This document shows positions 45,011 through 55,706 of a DNA stretch of 64,000 nt, one piece after another. The notes under the pieces are model-generated. The model did not search any database. It was given only the letters and a program-made list of their open reading frames with translations, and was not told the DNA's origin. Numbering within the stretch: position 1 is the stretch's first letter; every line of letters starts with the position of its first letter. This stretch comes from Exophiala sp. HKRS030 (taxonomy: Eukaryota; Ascomycota; Eurotiomycetes; Chaetothyriales; Herpotrichiellaceae): contig JAHWDD010000002.1 of the NCBI GenBank assembly GCA_023897205.1, positions 4,154,001 through 4,218,000 of the forward strand, given 5' to 3'. Position numbers and translations under genes: made by a program.

Positions 45011-46723
45011 ATGAACGGATGGCACGAGGCAGAAAGCCCACCTGCAGACCAAAGATCCCACTTCACTTTCAGAGACCTCCGCCTACTTGAGAAATCTTCA
45101 AGTCTCTCTCCCCTACGGGTCATCGCCTTAGTCGACTTCGATTGTTTTTATGCACAATGCGAAAGCGTGCGGCTAGGACTGACAGAGGATCAGCCATTGG
45201 GAGTACAACAGTTTCTTCACGTCATCTGCATCAACTATGCGGCTCGAGCAGCAGGCCTGCCAAAAGTGCTCACCGCTGTCGAGGCGAAAGAGAAATGCCC
45301 CGATATTGTCTTGCAGCATGTGCCAACTTGGAGAGCAGGGGATGAAACTTGGGCATATCGAGACGATGTCTTGGAGCATATGCAGACGGACAAATCTTGT
45401 CTCGACTACTACCGATTGCAATCGCGGCTAGCATTCTCGATCGTGGAAAAGGAATTGCCAAGCAGGTCAAAGACGAATGTAGAAAAAGCGGGCATAGATG
45501 AATTCTTCGTCGACTTGTCCTCTCATGTCCACCATATGCTGCTGCAACGGTATCCCGAATTGGTAGTCGATCCTAGTGAATCGCTTGATACGTTACTTCC
45601 ACAACCGCCTACGACTCCATTGGATTGGTGCTGTGATGCCGTTGTGGGGGATAAAGATGATTCATCCAACGTCGACTGGGATGATATTGCGTTGAGCATC
45701 GGGGCTGAGATCGTTCAGAGTCTGCGCCGGAAGATATACGCACAACTTCGCTATACATGCTCGGGCGGAGTTGCGCGAAACAAGGTACTTGCAAAACTCG
45801 CAGCAGGACAGAATAAGCCAAACAAGCAAACTGTTGTTCGAAACGGTGGTATCCCCGATTTTCTGTCGAATTTCAAGTTCAGGAAGCTTCGTGGGCTGGG
45901 AGGAAAATTAGGTCTGAGAATCTCAACGTTATTCGCTACCGAGCAGCTCTCAGATTTACTCCCGATCAGCTTGTCGACGATGCAATCGGAACTTGGGCCC
46001 GAGGCTGGACAATGGGCATTTTATCTCATCCGCGGTATCGACCATAGTGTTGTGACTTCACGGACTCAAATTCAGAGCATGATGTCACAGAAGACTTTCA
46101 GCCCTGGTCTCAAGAGTTTTGCAGAGGCCGCACCTTGGCTTCAAATCTTTGTGGCTGATATCTTAGGCCGCTTGGAGGATGAACAAGGACGGCGTCCAAC
46201 CGTCTTGACTGTCAATCATGCCATAAGAGGCCGTTTTGGACCCATGCATTCCAAGCAAGCGGCAATTCCATGGGGAGCACAGCTGGACTCTAAGTGTCTG
46301 ATAAGTCTTGCAAAAATTCTTCTTCAGAAGATATCAGACGAGCATCCCGCTTGGCCATGTCAAGCTCTTTCCATCTGCATTTCCAACTTCAAAGACCAAG
46401 AGACAGCAAGTGGATCCATAGTCACGTTCTTGACGCCCAAAAAGAGGAAGCTTTCCTTGGACCATGGCCAAGGCGAAGCAGGGAGTACCCTTCTCGTGCG
46501 GAAGATCAAGAGCTCGTCGTCAAGCGCTGACAGTGGGTTGGCAGAATCTGCGATTTCGATTGATGATGAAACTAAATTCAACGAACGGAAATCCACAGCC
46601 GATACCACATTGAATCCACTGGAAATGTACACCTGTCCCAAATGTACGGAACAAATATCGGCTGAGGACGTGCTGGAGCACTTGGACTGGCATTTTGCAA
46701 AAGATTTGCAGGATACTTCGTAA
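45011..46723 (+). CDS. RAD30: DNA polymerase eta (Y-family translesion polymerase)
   Basis: Nuclear translesion polymerase that bypasses UV-induced pyrimidine dimers. Single exon, 570 residues from ATG 45011. The palm motif VDFDCFYAQCE (Asp42 and Asp44 as metal ligands), RLGLTEDQPLGVQQF, HVPTWRAGDETWAYRDDV, a second catalytic block VEKAGIDEFFVDLSSHVH, and the helix-hairpin region GGVARNKVLAKLAAGQNKPN are all present. The C-terminus ends in a ubiquitin-binding zinc finger: YTCPKCTEQISAEDVLEHLD followed by WHFAKDL, with C-x2-C and the late His. Some positions differ from the usual family text (CINYAARAAGL rather than the typical NYPAR-like word; GIDEFF for SIDEVF). No PCNA-binding tail is seen after the finger. 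Confidence 0.93.
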   Translation: MNGWHEAESPPADQRSHFTFRDLRLLEKSSSLSPLRVIALVDFDCFYAQCESVRLGLTEDQPLGVQQFLHVICINYAARAAGLPKVLTAVEAKEKCPDIVLQHVPTWRAGDETWAYRDDVLEHMQTDKSCLDYYRLQSRLAFSIVEKELPSRSKTNVEKAGIDEFFVDLSSHVHHMLLQRYPELVVDPSESLDTLLPQPPTTPLDWCCDAVVGDKDDSSNVDWDDIALSIGAEIVQSLRRKIYAQLRYTCSGGVARNKVLAKLAAGQNKPNKQTVVRNGGIPDFLSNFKFRKLRGLGGKLGLRISTLFATEQLSDLLPISLSTMQSELGPEAGQWAFYLIRGIDHSVVTSRTQIQSMMSQKTFSPGLKSFAEAAPWLQIFVADILGRLEDEQGRRPTVLTVNHAIRGRFGPMHSKQAAIPWGAQLDSKCLISLAKILLQKISDEHPAWPCQALSICISNFKDQETASGSIVTFLTPKKRKLSLDHGQGEAGSTLLVRKIKSSSSSADSGLAESAISIDDETKFNERKSTADTTLNPLEMYTCPKCTEQISAEDVLEHLDWHFAKDLQDTS

Positions 46724-47349
46724 CTCACACTTCATGATATCCGGCTTCGAAGGTTGAATATCTGAATGGGTGCTCACGCATGAGAAGACAGGCATGCCTC
46801 GTCGATGAAAACAGATTCGCGTCGACGGAGATTTTAGCCAGAGCTCTCTTTGGCCTCTTAGACGAATGCCCTGTCAATGTATCAGCAAGTTGTCGACCAA
46901 CAGCAAATACTTCGGGCATAGCCAGGGGAGTTGGGAGTGAGACTCCAGGTCAAATTCTGCTGGCAAGTAGAATGATATCCTTCATGCCGTACTCGGTTTT
47001 CGTGTCAGTACGTGCGTCATTGCTGCCAGCCAACGCATGGCATGCAAGAAAATGCCGAAATACAGTTTCTAAAGTCGAGCTCTACCTTTCGAATATGGTT
47101 GTCAGTGAAGATAAAGTGCGGTGTCGACCATGCTCAAGCCGAGAAAGGTATGGCTGAAACAAGCACAAAATAAACTCATGGACGGATTTGAGATACCTCA
47201 TCCGCTTCCACAACAGGATCAATATGTACCACGATTCAGCAGTTCTCATTTGTGATTGAAAGGTTTTTGCCTGAACTCCTGTATTGTTAATTTGTCTGAA
47301 TGGTTACATAACCACAATATGTACAATGCGACGTCTCAAAGGTTTTCAA
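46724..47349. other. Intergenic, convergent
   Basis: About 630 bases between the 3' ends of the polymerase and NDUFS6 genes. Nothing recognised. Confidence 0.35.
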
Positions 47350-48185
47350 CTATCTCTGCTGAAAAGGTTGGCCATCAATGCTCTCTGCTTGGATCTCTCC
47401 CGCCAATTGAGGATAGTCACCCTGTATTTCTCCACTCATGCTGGGCGTCTGAGGTAGTCGTACCTGAGCGGGATCGTTTGTAGGTGCAAGAGGATAAGTC
47501 GTGGATGGTAGTGACTCGAGATGTTTCTTATGAGCTTTCGAAGCCTGTACTTGTTAGATAAAATCCATATCTTGTACACTTGGAATGAAACTCACGTATG
47601 GTAGACCACAGTAGGTGCACCAGCAAATCTGTGGCTTATCCACATTAATGAAAATCCGAGGGTGACCTAGAGGACCTCCACCACCATCACAGGCGACACC
47701 CTTTCCATCTACCCATCGTACAGGTTGTTTGTGAATAAGTTCGATTGCCGCGAGTGGTGCGGGCTGGTATCCTCTTGTCAACACAACTGGGGAAACATCC
47801 CTGCGATGAGTCTCACCTGTTCTTCAATAATTGTTTGCTCAAATCTTGGCCCCGTCATGGCCAATTCTCTGGGTTGTTGACTTTTGGACCATGTAGTTGC
47901 TCTATTCGGGCTTTGTAATCGTCGTGCCTTTTCTCCCACAGCCACCAATTCTTGATATGGTTTGTCTCGAGCTCCCATGGCATCCACCGGTGTTTCATCT
48001 GTCTTGGAAACATTTGGAGTCAACTTTCGACCCTTGGGATCATTTGCTTGCTCAAAGTTCTCTCCCGTTCCTGGTCCTTGGTTGAGGTGTTTGGTTGAGG
48101 TGGAGAGTGTCCGACTCGATGTTCGGAAAGTATAGGTAGCTAGACGAGGAGCTCGCGCCCGCATGACTGGGAGTATAGAGGCCAT
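47350..48185 (-). CDS. NDUFS6: NADH dehydrogenase (complex I) NDUFS6 / 13 kDa-A subunit
   Basis: Zinc-containing accessory subunit of mitochondrial complex I needed for late assembly. Exons 48185-47817, 47763-47596 and 47544-47350 (introns 53 and 51 nt). The zf-CHCC domain reads ACDGGGGPLGHPRIFINVDK then PQICWCTYCGLPY, with the last ligand His in KAHKKHLESLP after the second intron. The first about 35 residues (MASILPVMRARAPRLATYTF) are Arg/Ser/Thr-rich and lack acids, a mitochondrial presequence. The C-terminus after about residue 205 may contain one more small intron: the final DGQPFQQR resembles the family end, whereas the preceding 15-20 residues do not. Divergent to the proteasome gene. 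Confidence 0.9.
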
Positions 48186-48650
48186 GGTAGGAGTATATTG
48201 CGCTGGCCGAGTATTGTCGCTGGTTGCTATCCCGCTGAGAAGGGAGTCGCAGTTATTGTCGTCGAAGCTCAGGATGCTGCCAATCGGAGCTGCTGCAATT
48301 GATCGTCTTGGCAGGTACGGCGGGTCCTCCGAGTAGTTGTGGTAATTGTGCCTTCTACGGTGGTGCAGACTTGGAAATGTGCAAAGTGACGGAAGGACGC
48401 AAGGCTGACCTGCAGCCTTAAGGAGAAATGGTTTCTCCGACCCGGAAGTCGACTCTGAGCCAGAAGGCAGCTTTGAAGCACGCGGCTCACCGCGTACAAG
48501 ACCGGAGTTGCAGGTCAATATTGCACGGGCAGACATACAAATCACTTCCTCCCCATCAACAATCCTCCAAGACTACCACAGTGAAAACTGCTCTTACTTT
48601 AGACCCTGCGCATAGTTTGAAAGAATCACGATCAACAATCATCCATCATC
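48186..48650. promoter_or_regulatory. Shared divergent promoter, NDUFS6 and proteasome alpha4
   Basis: 465 bases between the start codons of two housekeeping genes. The NDUFS6 frame stays open upstream to 48545, but family length and the presequence favour ATG 48185. Confidence 0.5.
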
Positions 48651-49609
48651 ATGGCGTCAGGCTACGATCGGGCGCTCTCAGGTATGTCCATGGAACTCTC
48701 GCTACCATTTCAATGCTAACATCTTCAAGTCTTCAGGTACGCCTGCTGTTTGGTCTGATCAGTTCCCCGCTAACTACTCTAGTCCGGATGGTCATGTCTT
48801 CCAAGTCGAATATGCCTCAGAAGCTGTCAAGCGTGGGACATGCGCTGTCGGTGTCAAAGGAAAGGACCTCGTTGTGCTGGGATGTGAGAAGAGATCTGCC
48901 ATGAAACTTCAGGACACACGCATCACACCCTCGAAGATCGGTCTACTAGACACCCACATATGTCTCGCATTTGCAGGATTGAATGCAGATGCCCGGATAT
49001 TGGTCGACAAAGCAAGACTTGAAGCACAATCACATCGTTTAACCGTTGAAGATCCTGCCTCTGTCGAATACATCACAAAATATGTTGCAGGTGTTCAGCA
49101 AAGATATACACAGAGTGGTGGTGTACGTCCTTTCGGAATCAGTACATTGATTATTGGCTTCGACAAGGGTAGTACTGAACCCAGACTTTACTTGACGGAA
49201 CCATCAGGAATCTACTCGGCTTGGTATGATTGTCTCCTACTGAGTCTCGCCATGACAAGACTGACGCTTCAACAGGAAAGCCAATGCCATCGGAAGATCC
49301 AGCAAAACTGTACGAGAGTTCCTAGAGCGAAACCACAAGGATGATATGGGTCGAGAAGAGACGATCTCCCTTACAGTCAAGTCGCTTCTCGAAGTTGTAC
49401 AAACCGGCGCAAAGAATATCGAGATTGCCATCATGACACCTGGAAAGACAATCGAGATGTTACCTTCGGAACAAATCGAACAATATGTCAAGACGATTGA
49501 AGCAGAGAAACAAGAAGAACAAGCAAAGAAGAAGCCCGGCAGACCTGGAAGTTCAGCGACATCATCTCTACCAACGAGACCCGCAGAAGGCGAGGCTTCA
49601 GATATATAA
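48651..49609 (+). CDS. PRE6: 20S proteasome alpha-type subunit 4 (PRE6/PSMA7)
   Basis: Structural alpha-ring subunit of the 20S proteasome. Four exons: 48651-48681, 48730-48736, 48783-49223 and 49276-49609; 270 residues. The second exon is only seven bases (TCTTCAG) and is required to read [20 protein letters not shown]. Family text continues [36 protein letters not shown] and EPSGIYSAW, with [17 protein letters not shown] across the last intron. The C-terminal tail is extended and Lys/Glu- then Ser/Pro-rich ([17 protein letters not shown]). Both introns flanking the microexon have GCTAAC branch sites. Confidence 0.96.
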
Positions 49610-49871
49610 TCAGTAGACCACTTCAGTGACTTGTCCTTTGCATGAGCGATAGGAGTCTGGTATCCGAATGTAGGCAAAAGCCATGGATGTGTGCCTTACT
49701 CTTACATTAGCTCACTGGACTCTGGGAGGCTTTTTCATCCTATGAGCCCCTCGACTTGGTCGATCATAGACTAAAGTCCACCTGTACTCCTACAATTGCA
49801 GACGTGCCCGAAGTAGGGTTCATTTATGCTTGAAATTCCGAAATGATTTCTATCCCTTCACTAGATCCTCC

Positions 49872-50490
49872 TCAGCCGAGTTTGTTGTCGTTGCCCTTGA
49901 GATCGAAAATTGTTTGTTGATCGGCTTGTCGTAATCGATCGTCTTTGAGCATTCTAATAGTACAAGTCAGCATTCGACGACGACCTTTGGAGGTCCTCAT
50001 ACCTTGAGTCTATTCTAACATCATCGCTTTCCACCTTCAGAGCTGCTTTTGGAGTCAATGCATCAATGACAAAATGATTATCACAATTGGGACAATATTC
50101 GTCGCTATATCATATTAGAACTTGGACTGCTTGGGTAATGATCTCCCTAGATCTTTCTCACCTATCATCCCAATCTTTTGTATCTTTTCTGAAGGCTTTT
50201 CGACATTTCTTGCAGATGAATGTCTTGATAGTGGTCAGACTCGTTCCCCTCCCCTTGGTGCTTTGGATCCACTTACCATATCAAAACTCTGCAAGAGAGG
50301 GTGGTTTTCCTGTTCTGCATGACATTCCGCACAATCAAACCATTTCCGACCTGATGACTGGTCAAATCCCTGAGCCCTTAAATCTCTTCTGATGACACTT
50401 ACAGCATGGCGATCGTATTGATACTTGGGCGTTCAAAATGTGTTTACTGGCAAATCGCTTAGCCTGCTGTGTTGTCCCGGCAAATAGCCG
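49872..50490 (-). CDS. CHY-type zinc-finger protein, N-terminus unresolved
   Basis: Small multi-exon gene: 50490/50403 to 49872 with exons ending at 50403, 50350-50277, 50223-50162, 50104-50003 and 49953-49872; introns are 52, 53, 57 and 49 nt. The joined protein reads RFASKHILNAQVSIRSPCC, RKWFDCAECHAEQENHPLLQ, CKKCRKAFRKD and DEYCPNCDNHFVIDAL, the Cys/His spacing of a CHY zinc finger (as in yeast Hot13, which acts in mitochondrial intermembrane-space redox, and in RCHY1 ubiquitin ligases). No ATG lies between the in-frame stop at 50491-50493 and the first recognisable word, so an upstream first exon is missing from this model. Zinc binding is secure; the biological role is not. Confidence 0.7.
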
Positions 50491-51463
50491 CTACACTGAA
50501 GGATCATGCATACCACATCGTTACTGAGGACCTTCGACGGTTGAGAGTTTAGCTAAAAGCCATTACGCGATGTTTCTATCCGAAGTTTGGCTGTTCTGAT
50601 ATTAATTTCACATGTTCACTCGCGGGAGAAAGAGATATTGCCTTTGTGAAATCCAAAACTTCACCGTACTAGAGTGGGCTTTTAAGACCACGGGTGCATT
50701 CAAGGCGTCGAAGGCTTCGATGGCACAATTGATGATTTGCATGTGAACACACTGATTTCAACGTAAGTCACTACATCTTCTATGCACGATAACGATCTAA
50801 TCATGGATAGATATGACGCAACTTCGTCGTCGCTTATCAATAGAGACAGGATCAAAAGCCTCTGAAGCTCAAAGTGTAAGAGAACACAAATACTTCTGGG
50901 TCATCTGCAGCGCTGCCAACGTCGTAACCTCCAGTCCTATTGTTTTGCGCCCGTTACCTAAGCCAACACCTTGATCACTATAACCAGGAAGAGTACTTGC
51001 CTAGAGTTCGCGAGTAAAGACGCGAGATGGCATCAACAACACTGAGGATTTCGACAAATTGACTCCCTACAAATTGTCATGACCGGCCTCCACAAGCAAG
51101 CTGATTCGACAATTTGATCCTTCCTGACTAATCAGCCGCATGCACGCTGACCAGATTGGGCATACGACTACTGACAATTCCAATGGTGGCGCCCCTGTGG
51201 TCAAGAAACTTTGTAAATGATTACTTCCTAGTGGTTCCTCGATGGTCGGTGCTCAGTGGTCCAGATGTACCACGAGTGGATGCAATTGCAATGCAACATG
51301 TTTACCACGTAAGCTTTCGAACTCTAGAATCTCAGTGATCTGGGGTATAAGTAGGAGCCTTGATCGTTGCACAAGGAATGCATTTTTGACATAAGCAAAG
51401 AGACCAGACTCTGTCAATCACTCCTTCTAGCAACCCAGCGAATAGTCTTTGACAACGACCAAG
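50491..51463. other. Intergenic, divergent; may hide the first exon of the CHY gene
   Basis: About 970 bases. No gene is recognised. A 48-codon open piece on the minus strand (about 50745-50600) could hold an upstream exon of the CHY gene, but I could not join it convincingly. Confidence 0.3.
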
Positions 51464-52487
51464 ATGCCTCTTCCAACGGATGAAAAGGTTAATGAAGTCG
51501 CTCAGACAGTCCTTGAAACCTTGAAGGCGACATTCGGAACACCACCAGGCTTTCGACCAGGTAGGGAGACCCATCTAGTCCCAGTAGAATACACCCAATT
51601 AACATTCACAAGCACATGCAAGAGGTATTCTCTTCAATGGCACATTCACACCAACATCCGAGGCTGCCGCTCTATCCTCAGCATATCATTTCAACGCTCC
51701 GTCGACTCCAGTAATTGTGCGATTCTCCAATTCAACTGGTATTCCTGTAATCCCGGATAACGATGCAAATTCCAATCCACGGGGTTTCGCCGTTCGATTC
51801 ACATTACCCGAGAAGGATGGGAAGCGTCAACATACTGATGTTATTACCCATTCTACCCCATTCTTCCCCGTCCGTACTGGCCAGCTCTTCAATGATCTGT
51901 TTGTGGCCATTGGTCAGTCCGCAACTCACGACAAAGCAAACGGCCCATCGCCAATCGAGGTTTTCTTGAGCAAGAACCCCTCCGCTGGTGCATTCTTGGG
52001 TGCACCAAAGCCGTTCCCATCTAGTTTTGCAACCGAGAAATACTTCGGTGTCAATGCCTTCAAGTTCGTTGCAGCCGATGGCAAAGTGACGACAGTCCGA
52101 TATAGAATCACGCCCGATGCTGGCGAATCTCATATTTCCGACGACGAAGCTAAGGCAAAGGATGCTGCGTATTTGCACAACGAGATCCAGACCCGAATCA
52201 TCGACGGACCAGTTTCATTCACCTACTCTGTTCAAATCGCCGAGGAAGGCGATGTTACTGACGACGCAACTGTTCACTGGCCAGAGGACCGTAAGATCGT
52301 GAAACTGGGTACGATCACGCTGGAAAAGGTCTCTGATAACAATGATGAGGAACAACGAACAATCATCTACGACCCAATTCCTAGAGTCGAGGGTGTTGAG
52401 CCCAGTGATGATCCTCTACTTGATGTCAGAGCTAGCTTGTACCTGAAGAGTGGCCGGGAAAGGAGAGCAGCCGGCCCTCATCAGTAA
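51464..52487 (+). CDS. Small catalase-family heme protein (SrpA-type)
   Basis: Exons 51464-51560 and 51613-52487 (52-nt intron), 323 residues. The splice rebuilds the distal-site word PAHARGILFNGTFTPT (catalase distal His in A-H-A-R-G). Further marks: VIVRFSNSTGIP and ARG-type NPRGFAVRFTLP, FPVRTGQLFNDLF, and YFGVNAFKF with G-K-V-T-T-V-R-Y-R-I as the proximal R-x-x-x-Y-like region. It is much shorter than full catalases (about 500-700 residues) and matches the minimal 'catalase-related peroxidase' group, which lack the C-terminal helical domain. It would decompose or use peroxides with heme. No peroxisomal or signal sequence is obvious; the end RRAAGPHQ is not a PTS1. Confidence 0.87.
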
Positions 52488-52955
52488 AGGGGGACATTTT
52501 AAGGCACATTGGTCTGTAGGCCGCATTGGCTGATAATCCTTTGAGGATACCACTACTTAGATTTTGACCAGTTTGATCATGGCAGAGCTATGAATGATGA
52601 GATACTATTTACGAGAACCACAATGCTTGTTTCCCTTTTCCTGGCAGTATGTATGCCTCCACATTTCTCGGAAACGCCACTTTCGAACTTTATACCTATG
52701 CTCGTAATCATCGAAGCTACCACCCAGTGCTAAGGAGATACTCCAATTATCTCATCTTGTCCATAGTCATGGCAGGTAACGTTTGGGGATACAGAATACA
52801 CCATCAGAAACATAGGCAGACATGCGCCACGAGGGCGGTCAAAGTCTCCCTCGTCGTCAATTGCTTCGAGAACAGCAAATCAATCGACTTCACTTGATCA
52901 GGTCCAAGTTATGAATCCAATTGATGTCCAGAATTCCTGAGAGTCCTGACCATCA
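52488..52955. other. Intergenic, convergent
   Basis: About 470 bases. A short plus-strand frame at 52649-52897 has no protein-family words. Nothing recognised. Confidence 0.35.
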
Positions 52956-53749
52956 TTAGCCTGTCGTGGAAGAAGGTAATGAAGTCGCCACTGAAGAAGT
53001 TGTCGATGTCGTCGACGTCGTCCCTCCTCCTCCCCCACTACCAGCCTTCTGCACCGCCGCTTGCACGACCTGGCCCGCACTGTTGAAAACAATATCCACG
53101 AGCGCATTGAGAGCCGAGTACGAATACGTCTTCTGCACCAAGCCCGAGCCCAGATTCTTCGAAGTCCCGTATCGGTCATATTCGTCCGATAGTCACCGAC
53201 AATAGTGCTAACGCCATTGACCTCCTGGACGATGAATCCCAGATTGTCAACGAGGAAATTCAGCGTTGTGCCGCCCTGTGTGATGGAGCCGAGTAGGCCA
53301 TCGATTGCGCCAACGATCGGTTCCAGAAGTGATGTGACGTTGTTGATGGCCGAGATTAGAAGCGGGTTGAGGTCGAGTGATTCGAAGACCCGGTTGACGA
53401 TGTCGACAAGGTGGCCTAGCCGTACGGTCAATTCGAGCTCGGCTTGCACATCGGCAATGGTCAGGTTGACTTGTTGGATGGACACGGCGACGCCAGCGTT
53501 GAGTGTTACGAGTGAGGCGACTTGTGCGTTGAGATTGATGTCGGCTCGCAGATCGTCAACGTCCAGCTCGATTCGCCCCACGGAGAGATTGGGCACGTTT
53601 AGGTATACATCTGGTGGGTCGGAGGGGTTGTTGGAGCTCGTCGATGTTGTTGTCGTTGTTATTGGTGTGGTCGAAGAGATGGTTTGAGCGACGATGGTTG
53701 TGAAGATTGATAGGCAGATGATGATCACAGGTGGAAGATACCGTGCCAT
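52956..53749 (-). CDS. Secreted Thr/Ser-rich protein, frameshifted as assembled
   Basis: Begins with a signal peptide (ARYLPPVIIICLSIFTTIVA) and a Ser/Thr linker (TISSTTPITTTTTSTSS), then a helical-amphipathic repeat region (INLNAQVASLVTLNAGVAVS). It is clearly a paralogue of the gene at 54428-55321 (PPDVYLNV vs PPDVFLNA; INLNAQVASL vs INIDAQVLSL). At about 53165-53167 the frame breaks: in a run of three G (minus strand) one more G would carry YRTNMTDTG on into TSKNLGSGLVQKTYSYSALN and VVQAAVQKAGSGGGGG to a stop at 52956. As assembled, the reading runs instead into an Arg-rich out-of-frame tail ending at 52898. Function unknown; probably cell-wall or extracellular. Confidence 0.75.
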
Positions 53750-54427
53750 AGTGAGGAGTCTTCAACTGTCGATATGATATTACTTGCCCAAGGGACTGAT
53801 CTTCTCTAAGGTCTGAACAACAAGTATATCATTTCCTTTTCTTGATTTTCAACGGCTTACCATTTATGACACGAGACCCCGATTCTCCACGTAACAGATG
53901 TTGGAAATATCCATGTGGCTTTCAAACCATTCCCAGCACTTACATTTTCTAGGTTTCCGGGTCCCCAGTATTATGAAATTGATCAGCTCACATATTTGCC
54001 TGCTTGGTTGACACAATGCAGTTTCTTGGACAAAAGTTGGTTTGTCTTGGAGGAAAACCCTACGATCTGGGATCTCGAAACGCGTATAACCCTGGCCAAG
54101 ACTGCGAAGCGAGATTGTGGGTGGCAGGGATCCTGGTCCAAGAATGCAAATCAGGTACTTTTCCATGTTCCCAGATCCAGGTACCTTGCCTTGGCCAGTC
54201 GAAACCTGCGATGTCGAATAATCGAATGGTTTGTTGGCATGACCGGAATTGTTCCTGAACCCTAAGTCGATCGATATGATCATGATTTTGTACAATCGGG
54301 TCGAGACTTTCATCAAGAACACATCCTTTCAAGCCAGCAACGGCTGAACGCCTCTTGAACTTCGTTTCTTTTTGGCTCGAAGCGAATAGGCCCATTTGTA
54401 CTATCAGGGTGACTGACTGCGCCTGAA
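53750..54427. promoter_or_regulatory. Divergent promoter of the two secreted paralogues
   Basis: About 680 bases between head-to-head starts. It could allow co-expression of both copies. No gene is seen within. Confidence 0.35.
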
Positions 54428-55321
54428 ATGATGGTATCGCTTCATTATTTAACACTGTTATTTGCTTGTCTAACCCTTGTCGCCTCGCAAACAATATCGG
54501 AGGGCGATGGGTATACCGGATATACACTTACAATTTCTGGAGACGATGGTTCAGTGTCATATGAAACAGCAAACACAGATACATCACCAAACGACCCTAT
54601 TACACCTCCAGATGTATTCCTCAATGCCAGTGTATCCGTTGGTGAAATCGACATAAGAGTGAACAACCTGACGGCCAAAATCAATATCGACGCTCAAGTA
54701 CTATCACTGCTCCAATTCAATGCTGGAATTGATTTAAGCATCAATCGAGTTCAATTAACAATCCAAAATGTGTCGGCCAAGGTCGAGCTCGAAGCGAGAT
54801 TGGAAAACCTGGTGGTGATGATAAATGAAACGCTCAATTCAATCGATTTGAACCCGATCCTGGTGACACTGGGACAAAGCATTGGAGATGTAATCGACGG
54901 TGTGGGAGCAGGAACAGTCCCGCCCACCACAAATAACCTGAATACTCGAGGTTTCGACCTAGACCACGGGATTTTATATTCGATCAATGACTACAGTGGC
55001 AACGCTCATACCAACCGAGTATTGACACAGTCTGGAGACATTGTCGACCAATCATTGAGGAATGACGGGGTAGTCTACAACGAAGTGGTAGTGGGATCGT
55101 ACTGGCACGACATGGCTTTCACCGGACGTGAAAGGACTTTGATCATGAACGGAGAGAGCGTACGTGCTCAGGACTTTTCATATAGTCCTTTCAATGGACT
55201 GGAAGTGACCGTCGAAGTATATTTGACTTCTCAGGGTACTGTAGTGGGAACGCGAGTACTGAGTGAGATTGAAGGTGGCGGTTCAAGTACAATCGCCAAT
55301 GATTCGTTGGTAAGCGATTAA
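54428..55321 (+). CDS. Secreted protein, intact paralogue
   Basis: Single exon, 297 residues. Signal peptide MMVSLHYLTLLFACLTLVAS, then TISEGDGYTG and a Thr/Asp-rich linker. The core repeats amphipathic beta/alpha-like words found in the divergent neighbour: DVFLNASVSVGEIDIRVNNL, INIDAQVLSLLQFNAGIDLS, VQLTIQNVSAKVELEARLEN. The second half (IVDQSLRNDGVVYNEVVVGS; YSPFNGLEVTVEVYLTSQG) aligns to the out-of-frame C-terminus of the neighbour. Several N-x-S/T glycosylation sites (NASV, NLTA, NVSA, NETL). No GPI-type hydrophobic tail is visible. Function unknown. Confidence 0.75.
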   Translation: MMVSLHYLTLLFACLTLVASQTISEGDGYTGYTLTISGDDGSVSYETANTDTSPNDPITPPDVFLNASVSVGEIDIRVNNLTAKINIDAQVLSLLQFNAGIDLSINRVQLTIQNVSAKVELEARLENLVVMINETLNSIDLNPILVTLGQSIGDVIDGVGAGTVPPTTNNLNTRGFDLDHGILYSINDYSGNAHTNRVLTQSGDIVDQSLRNDGVVYNEVVVGSYWHDMAFTGRERTLIMNGESVRAQDFSYSPFNGLEVTVEVYLTSQGTVVGTRVLSEIEGGGSSTIANDSLVSD

Positions 55322-55706
55322 ACGCAGGAAGAGGTGGTGATAGACATTCGTTCATAGAAGCAATGATTATTGAATACGCTGAAAACGGACGATACCAGAG
55401 AAGCAGAGAAGTGTCTTCGACAAAATGTCTGTAGGGTAATGAAGAATGGTTGATGCTCAGTGATGCTCCAAGGGACGAAACGAGGACGAAACTGCGTGAT
55501 ATTGCCTGTGATGAACCGTAAACACTCCGGTGAAGCACAGTCGACGTCATTTGTTGTCGAACTGCATCTTGACTTTTGTACTTGGATTTGAATACAAGCC
55601 AAACGCATACAGTACGTTGCGGCTGCAAAACGTCTCAAGTCAATTGAAAAGGATTATCTAAGTCTCCTTCGTCTACCATGCCGATATCAAGCACATAGGC
55701 TCAATC
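55322..55706 (+). other. Intergenic; CWC27 promoter
   Basis: About 385 bases, no gene recognised. Confidence 0.35.

Noticed and set aside
48186..48545. N-terminal extension of NDUFS6 in the same frame
   Set aside because: The normal length and mitochondrial presequence start at 48185; the extension reads like promoter sequence.
52898..53165. Arg-rich C-terminus of the frameshifted secreted protein
   Set aside because: It is the out-of-frame reading after the one-base loss; the other frame aligns to the intact paralogue.
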